A stretch of DNA of 64,000 nt from JBCDCY01 sp039180875 (GTDB taxonomy: Bacteria > Pseudomonadota > Alphaproteobacteria > Rhodobacterales > Rhodobacteraceae): contig JBCDCY010000011.1 in NCBI GenBank assembly GCA_039180875.1, positions 1 to 64,000 on the forward strand, in the 5' to 3' direction. The position numbers were made by a program, and so were the translations under genes. The notes under the pieces are model-generated. The model was not told the origin of the DNA and did not search any database. It saw nothing but the letters and a program-made list of their open reading frames with translations. How positions within the stretch are numbered: position 1 is the first letter of the stretch; every line of letters starts with the position of its first letter. Below are positions 35,504-46,100 of this stretch, one piece after another.

Positions 35504-36978
35504 CCCTCGAACCCCTCGACCCGCCAGATGCTGAAGGCGAAGCTCCGGTCGACATGGGTCGCGGCCTCCCCGGTCTCAAGCTCCTCGGCGTCGGCGAATC
35601 GGGCCGCGACGTCGGGGCTGATGGCGGGGCGCAGCGTGGCGAAGATCATCGGGGCCCGGCCCTCGCCAGGCGCGAGGCTGTTCTGCATCTCGTAGTGGTT
35701 GGTCACCCGCCCGGTCGGGTTCCAGACCCGCAGATCCCCTGGCTCCAACCCGCCGACGAAGGCACATTCGGCGAGCCGCCGCCGATCGTCGGAGAGCAGG
35801 GTCTCCGCCCCCGTCTCCTCCATCGCCGTCAGCACCCGCTCGCAGAACACCGGCCCGATGCGCATCTTCTTGAATGGATCCGGCGCCCGGGGCAGGCCGG
35901 CATGGTAGTCGGCGTAAAGTGCGGCCGCGCCGGTCATCACCAGAAAGCTCACCGCCCCGGTTCCGGTCTGCAGCCAGATCGGCCAGGCCCGGCGCCATCG
36001 CACGCGGAGGAGCGCGTCGGCGGCCAGGATCGACCCGGCGACATAGGCGGGCGCCGCCCAGTTGAGATTGGCGCCCTCCAGCAGCGCGGCCACCAGCATC
36101 ACCAGGATCAGCGGCAAGGTCAGCCAGACGAGCAAGGCCCGCCGCCCCGCATCCCGCCAGGCGGCGCGGGACAGGCCGGCCCAGAGAATGGCCACGAAGA
36201 ACACCGGCCCGATCACGCCAAGCTGGCCGAAAAAGAACTCCGCCAAGGCGCCCGGCTGCAGCCCCGACCGTCCGGCATCGGCGTTCTCCCCGAGATGGGC
36301 GATGGTGACGAAGCCATTGCCGGCAAGCCAAAGGAGATGGGGTGAGAGGACGACGAGTGCCGCCAGCGAGGCGAGGCCGACCCCGCGCCACGGCACCTTG
36401 CGGCGCCGCGTGAACAGGGCGTGGCCCAGCAGCCCGCCGACGAAGGCGATCATCGTGTACTTCGCGAGCAGGCCGAGGCCGACGGTCGCGCCGAGCGTGA
36501 TCCACCAGATCTCTGCCCCCCGGTCAGCCTGCAGGCGGACCGCCGCGTAAAGCGCCCCGGCCCAGGCCAGCATCATCACCGGATCGGTCGTCATCAAGCC
36601 GGAGGAGGCGATGACGCCCGGCGCCGCCAGATAACCGACGCCGGCCCAGAACCCGGTGCGCGCATCGAACAGATGCCGGGCCGCGGCGAAGATCAGCCAG
36701 GCGATCCAGGCATGGCAGAGCGGCGCCGCCACCCGCAGACCGAAGAGCGACGCGCCGAACAGATCGGTGCTCACCCGGATCAGCCAGGCGACGAGTGGCG
36801 GCTTGGAGTAGTAGCCGGCCGACAGATCGCGGCCATAGGTCCAGTACTGCGCCTCGTCGAAATGCGCGGGCACCAGGCCGAGGGCGAGCGCCAGCAGGTG
36901 CAGCAGCGTCACGGCCGCGATGGCCGCCACCAGGCCCCTCGCCCAGATCTCGTCGCTCCGCGCCCGCCGCCTCGCCAT
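35491..36978 (-). CDS. Membrane glycosyltransferase, PMT/ArnT-like (GT-C fold)
   Basis: A 495-residue polytopic protein with about ten membrane helices up to residue 350, followed by a soluble C-terminal domain. The first periplasmic loop carries the acidic pair of GT-C enzymes (HFDEAQYWTYGRDLSAGYYSKPPLVAW), and SSGLMTTDPVMM fits the PMT_2/GT83 family. These enzymes move a sugar from a polyprenyl-phosphate donor to lipid A, a glycan or a protein on the periplasmic side. Acceptor and donor cannot be inferred, as no polyprenyl-sugar synthase is adjacent. It overlaps the DUF1285 gene end-to-end by 13 bases. Confidence 0.83.
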   Translation of the reverse strand: MARRRARSDEIWARGLVAAIAAVTLLHLLALALGLVPAHFDEAQYWTYGRDLSAGYYSKPPLVAWLIRVSTDLFGASLFGLRVAAPLCHAWIAWLIFAAARHLFDARTGFWAGVGYLAAPGVIASSGLMTTDPVMMLAWAGALYAAVRLQADRGAEIWWITLGATVGLGLLAKYTMIAFVGGLLGHALFTRRRKVPWRGVGLASLAALVVLSPHLLWLAGNGFVTIAHLGENADAGRSGLQPGALAEFFFGQLGVIGPVFFVAILWAGLSRAAWRDAGRRALLVWLTLPLILVMLVAALLEGANLNWAAPAYVAGSILAADALLRVRWRRAWPIWLQTGTGAVSFLVMTGAAALYADYHAGLPRAPDPFKKMRIGPVFCERVLTAMEETGAETLLSDDRRRLAECAFVGGLEPGDLRVWNPTGRVTNHYEMQNSLAPGEGRAPMIFATLRPAISPDVAARFADAEELETGEAATHVDRSFAFSIWRVEGFEGYGP

Positions 36979-37095
36979 CGCCCCTCTCTGACGCGCCGAC
37001 CGGCGGCGCGCAAGACGGCGCCGGCGGTCAGATACCTTTGGTCACGTGATTTCGATGCGCCCGGAGTGCACGCTGCTGCACCCTGGCGATTGCCC

Positions 37096-37845
37096 TCAGG
37101 CGGCCTTCGCGATCGTCCTGGCTGCCGCGCCGAACGCCTCGAAAAGCGGGCGGGAGACGGGATCCTCCGCGGCGCGGTACTCGGCATGCCATTGCACGGC
37201 GAGGGCAAAGCCCGGGGCGCCGTCGATCAGGATCGCCTCCGGCGTGCCGTCGGGCGCGTGGCCCTCGATCTGCACCCGCCCGCCGGCGTCGATCACCCCC
37301 TGGCCGTGCAGCGAGTTCACCTTCACCTGCTCCGCCCCGAACAGCCGGGCGAAGCGGCCGCCGGGCTTCAGATGCACCTCATGGCGCAGCTCGAACTTCT
37401 CTTCGAGGGATCCGTCGGGCGGCATCCGATGGTTCATCCGGCCCGGCAGATCGCGGATTTCCGGATGCAGGGTCGAGCCGAAGGCGACGGCCATCTCCTG
37501 AAAGCCGCGGCAGAGGCCGAGGATCGGCACCGACCGCTCCACCGCCGCCCGGATCAGGGGCAGGGTCAGCGAGTCGCGTTCCGGATCGAAAGGGCCGTGC
37601 GCCTCGGTCTCATCCGCGCCGTAGTGCGAGGGATGCACGTTCGGGCGTCCGCCGGTGAACAGCAGGCCGGAGCAGACGTCGAGCAGGTCAGGCACCGCAA
37701 CCGCCTCCGGCATCGCCGGCACGATCAGCGGCACGCCGCCCACGACCTCCGACACCGCATCGATGTTCATCGTCCCGGCGCATTGCACCGGATATTGCTC
37801 GTTGAGCAGATAGTGGTTCCCGATGATACCGATGACCGGCGCCAT
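37096..37845 (-). CDS. Class I glutamine amidotransferase-like hydrolase (peptidase C26, PuuD-like)
   Basis: A 249-residue member of the gamma-glutamyl-GABA hydrolase family, which cleaves gamma-glutamyl amides in polyamine degradation. The nucleophile elbow ILGLCRGFQEM carries Cys112 and the HWHAEY-type motif VQWHAEYRA supplies His and Glu, so the triad is complete. SGLLFTGGRPNVHPSHYG and KVNSLHGQGV are also family-typical. The start at 37845 gives MAPVIGIIGNHY. Upstream the same frame continues 35 residues into the low-GC gap and is rejected. No other puu genes are nearby, so the role in putrescine breakdown is only inferred. Confidence 0.88.
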   Translation of the reverse strand: MAPVIGIIGNHYLLNEQYPVQCAGTMNIDAVSEVVGGVPLIVPAMPEAVAVPDLLDVCSGLLFTGGRPNVHPSHYGADETEAHGPFDPERDSLTLPLIRAAVERSVPILGLCRGFQEMAVAFGSTLHPEIRDLPGRMNHRMPPDGSLEEKFELRHEVHLKPGGRFARLFGAEQVKVNSLHGQGVIDAGGRVQIEGHAPDGTPEAILIDGAPGFALAVQWHAEYRAAEDPVSRPLFEAFGAAARTIAKAA

Positions 37846-38210
37846 GCCCCGCTCCGTTTCTAAATAAGATCCGTTTCCATAATCCGTCTTGGCGCCCCAG
37901 TCGAGCGTTGCGACCCAACAACGATCTGCGCGGCAGATCCGCCTAAGCAACGAAATCGGCGCTCAGGCACGTGCGTCGACGGTCCCGACGCGGTCAAAGG
38001 CAATCCCGGCGCGGCGCCGGTTTTGGATACTTGAACCAGCAAGAAAGCCGGCTTGGACGCCTTGCCACGGATCGTTAGCAACAGGGCGCTCTCGCATTGA
38101 ACAGTCATCGGCGTCCCCGCCTGTACCGCGAGAGAAGGCCAAACCGATTCTGCTTTCGCATTGGTAAAAATATCCCCGCCGGAGGCATTCATCCGGTCGA
38201 GACGCCCGCC
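37846..38210. other. 365-bp gap without recognisable gene
   Basis: This stretch between the malate synthase stop and the PuuD-like start is less GC-rich than its surroundings. A 110-codon minus-strand frame (37860-38192) is open, but its composition and lack of a ribosome-binding site give no support for a gene. It contains a short GGCGC-rich hairpin near 38010 and no clear terminator or promoter. Confidence 0.4.
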
Positions 38211-40364
38211 TCAGCCCCGACCTTTCGCCGTCTGGCGCGCCGCATGCAGGAGCGGTTCGGTGTAGCCGGAGGGCTGCGCCGCACCCTCAAGCACCAGAGC
38301 CAGCGCAGCGCCGAAGGCTGGCCCGTCGAAGCCGGGCGCCATCGGCTGGTAGCCCGGATCACCCGCGTTCTGGCGGTCGACGACGGCGGCCATGCGCTCA
38401 AACGCTGCGCGCACCTCCGCCTCGTCCACAACCCCATGGTGCAGCCAATTGGCGAGATGCTGGGAGGAGATGCGGCAGGTCGCGCGGTCCTCCATCAGCC
38501 CGACATCGTGGATATCCGGCACCTTGGAGCAGCCCACCCCGTGATCGACCCACCGCACCACGTAGCCGAGGATGCCCTGGGCGTTGTTCTCCACCTCGGC
38601 CCGGATGTCGTCCGCCGACCAGTTCTTCCCCGCCGCCACCGGGATCTCGAGCAGGGTCTCGCGCGCCGCCCGGCGCCCATCCGCCGCGATCTCCGCCTGG
38701 CGCTTGGCCACGCTCACCTGGTGGTAATGGGTGGCGTGCAGCGTCGCGGCCGTGGGGCTCGGCACCCAGGCACAGTTGGCACCCGCCCGTGGATGGCCGA
38801 CCTTCTGCGCGAGCATATCCTGCATCAGATCCGGCATCGCCCACATGCCCTTGCCGATCTGCGCCCGGCCGCGGAGACCGCAGACGAGGCCCACATCGAC
38901 GTTCCAGTCCTCATAGGCCGCGATCCAGGCGGTGTCCTTCATCGCAGCCTTCCGCACCATCGGGCCGGCCTGCATCGAGGTATGGATCTCGTCCCCCGTG
39001 CGGTCGAGGAAGCCCGTGTTGATGAAGCAGACGCGATGCTTGGCGGCGCGGATGCACTCCTTGAGGTTAAGGGTCGTCCGCCGCTCCTCATCCATGATGC
39101 CGATCTTCACCGTGTGGCGCGGCAGGCCGAGGATGTCCTCCACCCGGTCGAAGAAGGCATCGGTGAAGGCGACCTCCTCGGGCCCGTGCATCTTCGGCTT
39201 CACGACGTAGACCGAGCCAGACGCAGAGTTCCGCGGCCCCTCCGTCTTCTTCAGATCGTGCATCGCGCAAAGGACGGTGACGAGGCCGTCGAGCAAGCCC
39301 TCCGGAATCTCCGCGCCATCCGCGTCGAGCACCGCAGGCGTCGTCATCAGATGGCCGACATTGCGCACCAGCATGAGGGAGCGGCATTTCACCTCGAACG
39401 GGCTGCCGTCGGGCGCGGTGTAGGTGAAATCGCCGTAGAGGCGGCGGGTGAAGGTCTCGCCGCCCTTCATCACCTCCTCTTCCAGGTCCCCCTTCATCAG
39501 GCCGAGCCAGTTGCGGTAGGCGAGCGCTTTGTCCGGTCCGTCGACGGCAGCGACGGAGTCCTCGCAGTCCATGATGGTGGAGACCGCCGCCTCCAGGTTC
39601 ACGGCCGCCAGCCCCGTCGGATCATCGCGGCCGGGGCCGACCTCCGGATTGATCAGAAGCTCCATCTTCAAGCCGTTGTTCTGCAAGAGAACATGACGCC
39701 AGGGCCCGCTCTGGGCATGGCCGCGATATTGCGAGGGATCGGAGAGCGCGACGTCGCCAGCGCTCGTGCTAAGCGTTAGCGCCTCCCCCGCCGCGATCGC
39801 GGTCACGTCGGCCCACTTGGCATCGTCGAGCGGCACCGCCTCATCCAGAAACGCCTTGGCCCAGGCGATCACCCGAGCGCCGCGGGCCGGGTCGTAGTCG
39901 CCCCCGGCCGGCAGATCGCCGAGCGCATCGGTGCCGTAGAGCGCGTCGTATAGGCTGCCCCACCGCGCGTTCGCGGCATTCAGCGCGTAGCGCGCGTTCA
40001 TCACCGGCACGACCAGCTGCGGCCCGGCGATCTCGGCGATCTCCGGATCGACATTCGCCGTCTCGATGGCGAAATCCGGCCCCTCGGGCAGCAGATAGCC
40101 GATCTCCTCGAGAAAGGCGCGATAGGCCGCCGGGTCGTGGGGCTGGCCGCGGTGGGTCGTGTGCCAGTCGTCGATCTGGGCCTGCAGACGCTTGCGGACC
40201 TCCAGCAGCTCTCGGTTCCGCGGGCCGAGGGTGGCGAAGAGATCGGCGAGGCCTGCCCAGAACGCCTCCGCCGTCACACCCGTGCCCGGCAGCGCTTCCT
40301 CCTCGATGAAGGCCTGGAGTGCGGGATCCACCCGCAGTCCTGCCCGCGACACTCGATCCGCCAT
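38211..40364 (-). CDS. glcB: Malate synthase G
   Basis: The 717-residue monomeric isoform G condenses glyoxylate with acetyl-CoA to malate, allowing growth on acetate, fatty acids or glycolate. Diagnostic features are the N-terminal alpha-clasp, MDCEDSVAAVDGPDKALAYRNWLGLM, NSASGSVYVVKPKMHGPEE (catalytic Arg/Glu region nearby), IGIMDEERRTTLNLKECIR, GRAQIGKGMWAMPD and GANCAWVPSPTAATLHATHYH. The start at 40364 gives MADRVSRAGLRVDPALQAFIEEEALP; longer frames would cross the divergent promoter region. No isocitrate lyase gene is in the window. It is divergent from pepN with a 153-bp gap. Confidence 0.96.
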   Translation of the reverse strand: MADRVSRAGLRVDPALQAFIEEEALPGTGVTAEAFWAGLADLFATLGPRNRELLEVRKRLQAQIDDWHTTHRGQPHDPAAYRAFLEEIGYLLPEGPDFAIETANVDPEIAEIAGPQLVVPVMNARYALNAANARWGSLYDALYGTDALGDLPAGGDYDPARGARVIAWAKAFLDEAVPLDDAKWADVTAIAAGEALTLSTSAGDVALSDPSQYRGHAQSGPWRHVLLQNNGLKMELLINPEVGPGRDDPTGLAAVNLEAAVSTIMDCEDSVAAVDGPDKALAYRNWLGLMKGDLEEEVMKGGETFTRRLYGDFTYTAPDGSPFEVKCRSLMLVRNVGHLMTTPAVLDADGAEIPEGLLDGLVTVLCAMHDLKKTEGPRNSASGSVYVVKPKMHGPEEVAFTDAFFDRVEDILGLPRHTVKIGIMDEERRTTLNLKECIRAAKHRVCFINTGFLDRTGDEIHTSMQAGPMVRKAAMKDTAWIAAYEDWNVDVGLVCGLRGRAQIGKGMWAMPDLMQDMLAQKVGHPRAGANCAWVPSPTAATLHATHYHQVSVAKRQAEIAADGRRAARETLLEIPVAAGKNWSADDIRAEVENNAQGILGYVVRWVDHGVGCSKVPDIHDVGLMEDRATCRISSQHLANWLHHGVVDEAEVRAAFERMAAVVDRQNAGDPGYQPMAPGFDGPAFGAALALVLEGAAQPSGYTEPLLHAARQTAKGRG

Positions 40365-40517
40365 GTCATCCCCACTTCGGTTTCGTTCTGAAACAGCACA
40401 GGGCGGCGCAATCGCAACCATTTTTGGGATGCGTTTCCGCCATGCGGAAACCAGATGGCCCTTGTCGCTGCCGATGGCGCGATCCACCTTGCGGCCCACC
40501 CCTGCCAGAGGATCACG

Positions 40518-43100
40518 ATGCCCGATACCGCCCCGCCCCCCGCCCCGACGCGCCTCGCCGACTATCTGCACCCGGCCTGGCTGGTGGAGGAGGTGGCGCT
40601 CACCTTCCGGCTCGACCCCAAGGCGACGCGGGTGACGGCTCGGATCGCCTTCGCGGCCAACCCGGCGCGGGCCTCCGACGGCCCGCACGACCTGAGGCTC
40701 GATGGGGAGGCGCTGCGGCTCCTCTCCGCCAGCGTGGACGACCGGTCGGTCATGGAGGGGGTGCAGATCGACCCCCAGGGCTTGACCCTTCCCGCCGCGC
40801 ACCTTCCCGCCGACCGCTTCGTCTGGACGGCGGAGACGGAGATCGACCCCGGCGGCAACACCGCGCTCGAGGGTCTCTACATGTCGAACGGCATGTACTG
40901 CACCCAGTGCGAGGCCGAGGGGTTCCGTAAGATCACCTACTACCCCGACCGCCCCGACGTGATGGCGCGCTTCCGGGTGCGGATCGAGGGCGACCTGCCG
41001 GTGATGCTCTCCAACGGCAATCCCGTGGGCTCCGGCCCCGGCTGGGCGGAGTGGGAGGATCCCTGGCCGAAGCCCGCCTACCTCTTCGCCCTGGTCGCCG
41101 GCGATCTGGTGAGCTTCGACGACAGTTTTCGCACCGCCTCAGGCCGGCAGGTGGCGCTGCGCATCTTCGTCCGGCCAGGCGACGAGGGGCGCTGCGCCTA
41201 CGCCATGGACGCGCTCAAGCGCTCCATGCGCTGGGATGAGGAGGCTTACGGGCGCGAATACGACCTCGATCTCTTCATGATCGTGGCCGTCGACGACTTC
41301 AACATGGGCGCGATGGAGAACAAGGGCCTTAACATCTTCAACGCCAAGTACGTGCTGGCGAGCCCCGAGACGGCGACGGATCGTGACTATGCGCTGATCG
41401 AAGGCATCGTCGCGCACGAGTATTTTCACAACTGGACCGGCAACCGCATCACCTGCCGCGACTGGTTCCAGCTCTGCCTGAAGGAGGGTTTGACGGTCTA
41501 TCGCGACCAGCAATTCTCCGGTGACGAACGCTCCCACGCGGTGCAGCGGATCGAGGATGTGCGGGCGCTCCGCGCACGGCAGTTTCGCGAGGATGCGGGG
41601 CCGCTTGCCCATCCCGTCCGGCCGGAAGAATACATCGAGATCAACAACTTCTACACCGCCACGGTCTACGAGAAGGGCGCCGAGGTGATCGGCATGCTGC
41701 GCACGCTCGTCGGCGCGGAGGCCTACGATCGCGCGCTCAAGCTCTACTTCGAGCGCCACGACGGCGAGGCCTGCACCATCGAGGATTGGCTCAAGGTCTT
41801 CGAGGATGCGACGGGCCGCGACTTCGGCCAATTCGCGCTCTGGTACCGCCAGGCCGGCACGCCGCGGGTCCATGTGAAGGAGGAGTGGGCGGACGGCACC
41901 GCGCGCCTCACCTTCCGGCAGGAGGTGCCGCCGACCCCGGGCCAGGCGGAGAAGGCCCCGATGGTCATCCCTGTCCGCTGGGGCCTGATCGGCGCCAACG
42001 GCGACGAGATCGCCGAGGGCCTCTTTGAACTGACGGAAGAGAAGGCAGTGCTGGAGGTCCCTGCCCCGTCGCGCCCCGTCGCCTCGCTGCTCCGCGGCTT
42101 CTCGGCGCCGGTGATCCTGGAGCGCGCGGTGACGAACGAAGACCGCGCCTTCCTCCTCCGCCACGACACCGATCCCTTCAACAAGTGGGAGGCCGGCGCC
42201 GCCTTCGCCCGGGATCTGCTCACCCGGATGACGCTCGCGGACGCAGCGGTCGAGCCCGCCTTTCTCGACGCCATGCAGGCGGTGGCGGAGGACGACGGCC
42301 TCGACCCCGCCTTCCGCGCCCTGGCTCTCACCCTGCCGACGGAGGAGGAGATCGCGGCGGAGGTGCACGCAAACGGCGGCCCCGTCGACCCGGGCAAGAT
42401 CCACGCGGCGCGCATGACGCTGGAGCGGCACCTGGCCGACCACCTCTCCGGCATCCTCACGACGTTCTATGACGACATGGCCGTCCCGGGCCCCTACGCG
42501 CCGGACGCCGAGGCTGCGGGCCGCCGGGCGCTCCGCCTCCGGGCCCTGGCATTGTTGACGCGGGCGGACCCAGAGGCGCGGGCGGCGCAGACACTCTTCC
42601 AAGGTGCCGACAACATGACGGAGCAGATGGCGGCGCTCACTGCCCTCGTGGTTGCCGGCAAGGGCGAGGAACCGCTCGCCGCGTTCTACGAACAATGGCG
42701 CGGCGACCGCTTGGTGATGGACAAATGGTTCGGCGTCCAGGCCATGGCGACACCGCCGGACGCCGCCCTGGATGCCGTGAAGACTCTCGCGAAACATCCT
42801 GATTTCGATTGGAAAAATCCAAATCGCTTTCGGTCGCTGATTGGTGCCTTCACGGCCGGCAATCCCGCGGGCTTTCACCGTGCAGACGGCGCCGGCTACA
42901 CGCTGCTGACCGACTGGCTGATCCGGCTCGATCCGCTCAACCCCCAAACCACCGCCCGCCTCGCCGGAACGTTCGAGACCTGGCGCCGGCTGGACGATGG
43001 GCGGCAGGAGAAGATCGCCACCTGCCTCGACCGGATCCTGGCGACGCAAGGGCTCAGCCGCGACACGTCTGAGATCGTGAGCCGGATACGGGCGGCCTGA
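40518..43100 (+). CDS. pepN: Aminopeptidase N (alanyl aminopeptidase)
   Basis: This M1-family zinc metallopeptidase of 860 residues removes N-terminal amino acids from peptides in the cytoplasm. The exopeptidase motif MGAMENKGL and the zinc site HEYFHNWTGNR (HEXXH at about 300-304, with the second Glu 19 residues later) are intact. The TPRVHVKEEW beta domain and the long helical DUF3458-type C terminus (about 540-860) match the E. coli PepN subfamily. The ATG at 40518 follows AGAGGA. Frames reach further upstream, but that start gives no ribosome-binding site. It ends 4 bp from the convergent oxidoreductase gene. Confidence 0.96.
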   Translation: MPDTAPPPAPTRLADYLHPAWLVEEVALTFRLDPKATRVTARIAFAANPARASDGPHDLRLDGEALRLLSASVDDRSVMEGVQIDPQGLTLPAAHLPADRFVWTAETEIDPGGNTALEGLYMSNGMYCTQCEAEGFRKITYYPDRPDVMARFRVRIEGDLPVMLSNGNPVGSGPGWAEWEDPWPKPAYLFALVAGDLVSFDDSFRTASGRQVALRIFVRPGDEGRCAYAMDALKRSMRWDEEAYGREYDLDLFMIVAVDDFNMGAMENKGLNIFNAKYVLASPETATDRDYALIEGIVAHEYFHNWTGNRITCRDWFQLCLKEGLTVYRDQQFSGDERSHAVQRIEDVRALRARQFREDAGPLAHPVRPEEYIEINNFYTATVYEKGAEVIGMLRTLVGAEAYDRALKLYFERHDGEACTIEDWLKVFEDATGRDFGQFALWYRQAGTPRVHVKEEWADGTARLTFRQEVPPTPGQAEKAPMVIPVRWGLIGANGDEIAEGLFELTEEKAVLEVPAPSRPVASLLRGFSAPVILERAVTNEDRAFLLRHDTDPFNKWEAGAAFARDLLTRMTLADAAVEPAFLDAMQAVAEDDGLDPAFRALALTLPTEEEIAAEVHANGGPVDPGKIHAARMTLERHLADHLSGILTTFYDDMAVPGPYAPDAEAAGRRALRLRALALLTRADPEARAAQTLFQGADNMTEQMAALTALVVAGKGEEPLAAFYEQWRGDRLVMDKWFGVQAMATPPDAALDAVKTLAKHPDFDWKNPNRFRSLIGAFTAGNPAGFHRADGAGYTLLTDWLIRLDPLNPQTTARLAGTFETWRRLDDGRQEKIATCLDRILATQGLSRDTSEIVSRIRAA

Positions 43101-43104
43101 CGGG

Positions 43105-46100
43105 CTACTCCGCCGCCTGCGCCGCCGGGGTGCCGCCGGCGCGGTAGGCGGCCAGCAACTCTTCGCGTCGCTTCGCGGCGGCCGCAGCGCCCGCCTGCTT
43201 TACGTGACCGAAGCCGCGGATCTGTAGGGGCAATTCGGCGAGCGCCACGGCGATGTCGTAGGTCGCCGGGGTGACGCCGCCCAGGATCTCGTCGAGGTCG
43301 CGCTCGTACTCGGCAATCAGCGCCCGCTCCATCCGCCGCTCCTCCGTCCGACCGAAGATGTCGAACGGCGTGCCGCGCAGCGCCTTGAGCCGGGCGAGGA
43401 GGCGGAAGGCCCGTAGGATCCAGGGGCCGAACTCGCTCTTTCGCGGACGACCCTCTGCATCCTTCCGCCCCAGGATCGGCGGCGCGAGGTGAAAGCGCAT
43501 GGTCCGGACACCGTCGAACTTATCCGCCACAGCCGCGTCCAGCATCTCGGCATGGAGGCGCGCCACCTCGTATTCGTCCTTATAGGCCAAGAGCTTGTGG
43601 TAGCCTTTTGCCACGGCGACGGCGAGCTCCTCCCCCGCCGCCTCGGCCTCCATCACCCGCCGGCGATAGCGCTCAGCGAGGGCGGCGTTCTGGAACTTGG
43701 TGAGGTACGCGGCCCGGCGCGCGACTAGCTCCGCGAGCGTCGGCTCCTCCGCCGATACCTCGTGCAGCGCGGCGTGGGCCTCGGCCGGGAAGGCGACGGC
43801 CCAACGGCCGAGATGGAAGGCCGACTTGTTGCCGTCGACGCCCGCGCCGTTGATCTCGATGGCGCGGAGGATCGCCTCCTCCGTGAGCGGCACCAGGCCC
43901 GCCTGCCAGGCCGCGCCCAGCATCAGGACGTTGGCGTAGATCGCGTCGCCCAGCACCCTCTCTGCCAACCGGGTTGCGTCGAGGAAGGCCAGCGCGTCCT
44001 CCCCGAGCCGCGCACGGAGCGCCACCGACATCCGGTCGGTCGGCAGCTTGAACTCGGTGTCGCGGGTGAAGCTGCCGGTGATGATCTCGTGGCTGTTGCA
44101 GACGGCGCGCGTGCGCCCCCGGGTCATCAGGCCGAGGGTCTTGGCACCGGCCGCCACCACCATATCGCCGCCGATCACCGCATCGGCCTCACCCACCGCG
44201 ACGCGGATGGCGGAGATATCGTCGGGCCGCTCGGCGATGCGGACGTGGATGTGGACCGCACCGCCCTTCTGGGCAAGGCCCGCCATCTCCATCACGCCCG
44301 CGCCCTTGCCCTCCAGATGCGCCGCCATGGCCAGCAGCGCGCCGACGGTGACCACGCCGGTGCCGCCGACGCCGGTGACGACGATGTTGTGGGTGCGCGC
44401 GATGGCCGGCAGGTCCGGCGCCGGCAGATCCGGGATCGCCACCGCCTCCCGCTCCGCCTTCTTCGGCACGGCACCCTCCAGCGTGACGAACGAGGGGCAG
44501 AAGCCCTTCAGGCAGGAGAAGTCCTTGTTGCAGGCGGATTGGTCGATCTCGCGCTTCCGCCCGAACTCCGTCTCCAGGGGCAGGATCGAGACGCAGTTCG
44601 ACTGCACCCCGCAATCGCCGCAGCCCTCGCAGACCGCAGGATTGATGAAGACGCGCTTGTCGGGATCGGGGAAAAGGCCGCGCTTGCGCCGCCGCCGTTT
44701 CTCCGCCGCGCAGGTCTGAATGTAGATGATGGCGCTGACGCCCGGCACCTCGCGGATGTCGCGCTGCACGGCATCGAGGTCGGCGCGCTCGCGCAACTCG
44801 ACCTCTGGCGGGAAGGCCGTCAGGTCGACCTCCTCCTTCGCGTCATAGACGCCGACGACCCGTTCGACGCCCATTGCGCGCAGTTCCGCCGCGATCTGCT
44901 GGGGAGAGAGGCCGCCCTCATTCGACTGGCCGCCGGTCATGGCAACGGCGTCGTTGAAGAGGATCTTGTAGGTGATGTTGGTGCCGGCGGCGACAGCGGC
45001 GCGGATCGCCATGATGCCGGAATGGTTGTAGGTACCGTCGCCCAGGTTCTGGAAGACGTGGGAGGTGTTGGAGAACGGCGCCTCGCCGATCCAGTTCGCC
45101 CCCTCGCCCCCCATATGGGTGTAGCCGAGGGTGTCGCGGTCCATCCACTGTGCCATGAAGTGGCAGCCGATGCCGGCATAGGCGCGGGAGCCGTCGGGCA
45201 CCTTGGTGGAGGAATTGTGCGGGCAGCCGGAGCAGAACCAGGGGAGGCGCGCCGCTATGTCCTCGGCATTGTCGGCCTTGGCGGCGGCATCCAGCACCTC
45301 GAGCGCCGCCCGCTGGCGCTCGCCCACCCGACCCTCCGCGACCAATAGGCCGCCGAGTTTGCGCGCCACCAGCACCGGGTCGAGGGCGCCGCGGACGGTG
45401 AAGAGCTCCGCACCCGCCTCGTCCCGCCAACCCACCACGCGGGTGCCGCTGCGGTCGTTGAAGAGTGCCTCCTTGATCTGCGGCTCGAGCAGCTTGCGCT
45501 TTTCCTCGACGCAGATGATCAACTCCAGCCCCTCCGCCCACTCGCGGAAGGACGCCATGTCGAGCGGCCAGGCCATGCCGACCTTGTAGGTGGTGAGGCC
45601 AAGGCGGTCGGCCGTCTCGGCATCAATGCCCAGCAAGTCGAGGGCGTGGACGGTGTCGAGCCAGCTTTTGCCGACGGAGACGATGCCGATCTTCGCGCCC
45701 GGCCGCCCGAGCATGCGCCGGTCGATCCGGTTGGCACGCGCGAACGCCTCCGCCGCGAAGCGCTTGTGGTCGTGGAGCCGCGCCTCCTGCACCGTCCGAT
45801 CATCCACCAGGCGGATGTTGAGCCCGTCCGGCGGCATCTCGAAGGTATCCGGCCGGACAATCGTCAGCCGATGCGGGTCGCCGTCCACGACCTCCGTCAC
45901 CTCGATCGTGTCCTTGATCGCCTTCAGCCCGACCCAGCAGCCGGAATAGCGGCTGAGGGCCCAGCCGAGCAGGCCGTAATCCAGCACCTCCTGCACGCCG
46001 GCGGGCGAGAGGATCGGCATCATCGCATCCAGAAGCGCGAACTCGGATTGGTGGAGGACCGTGGAGCTCTCCCCAGTATGGTCGTCCCCCATGATCGCCA

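Noticed and set aside
37860..38192. 110-codon minus-strand frame
   Set aside because: No ribosome-binding site, no recognisable domain, composition not gene-like.
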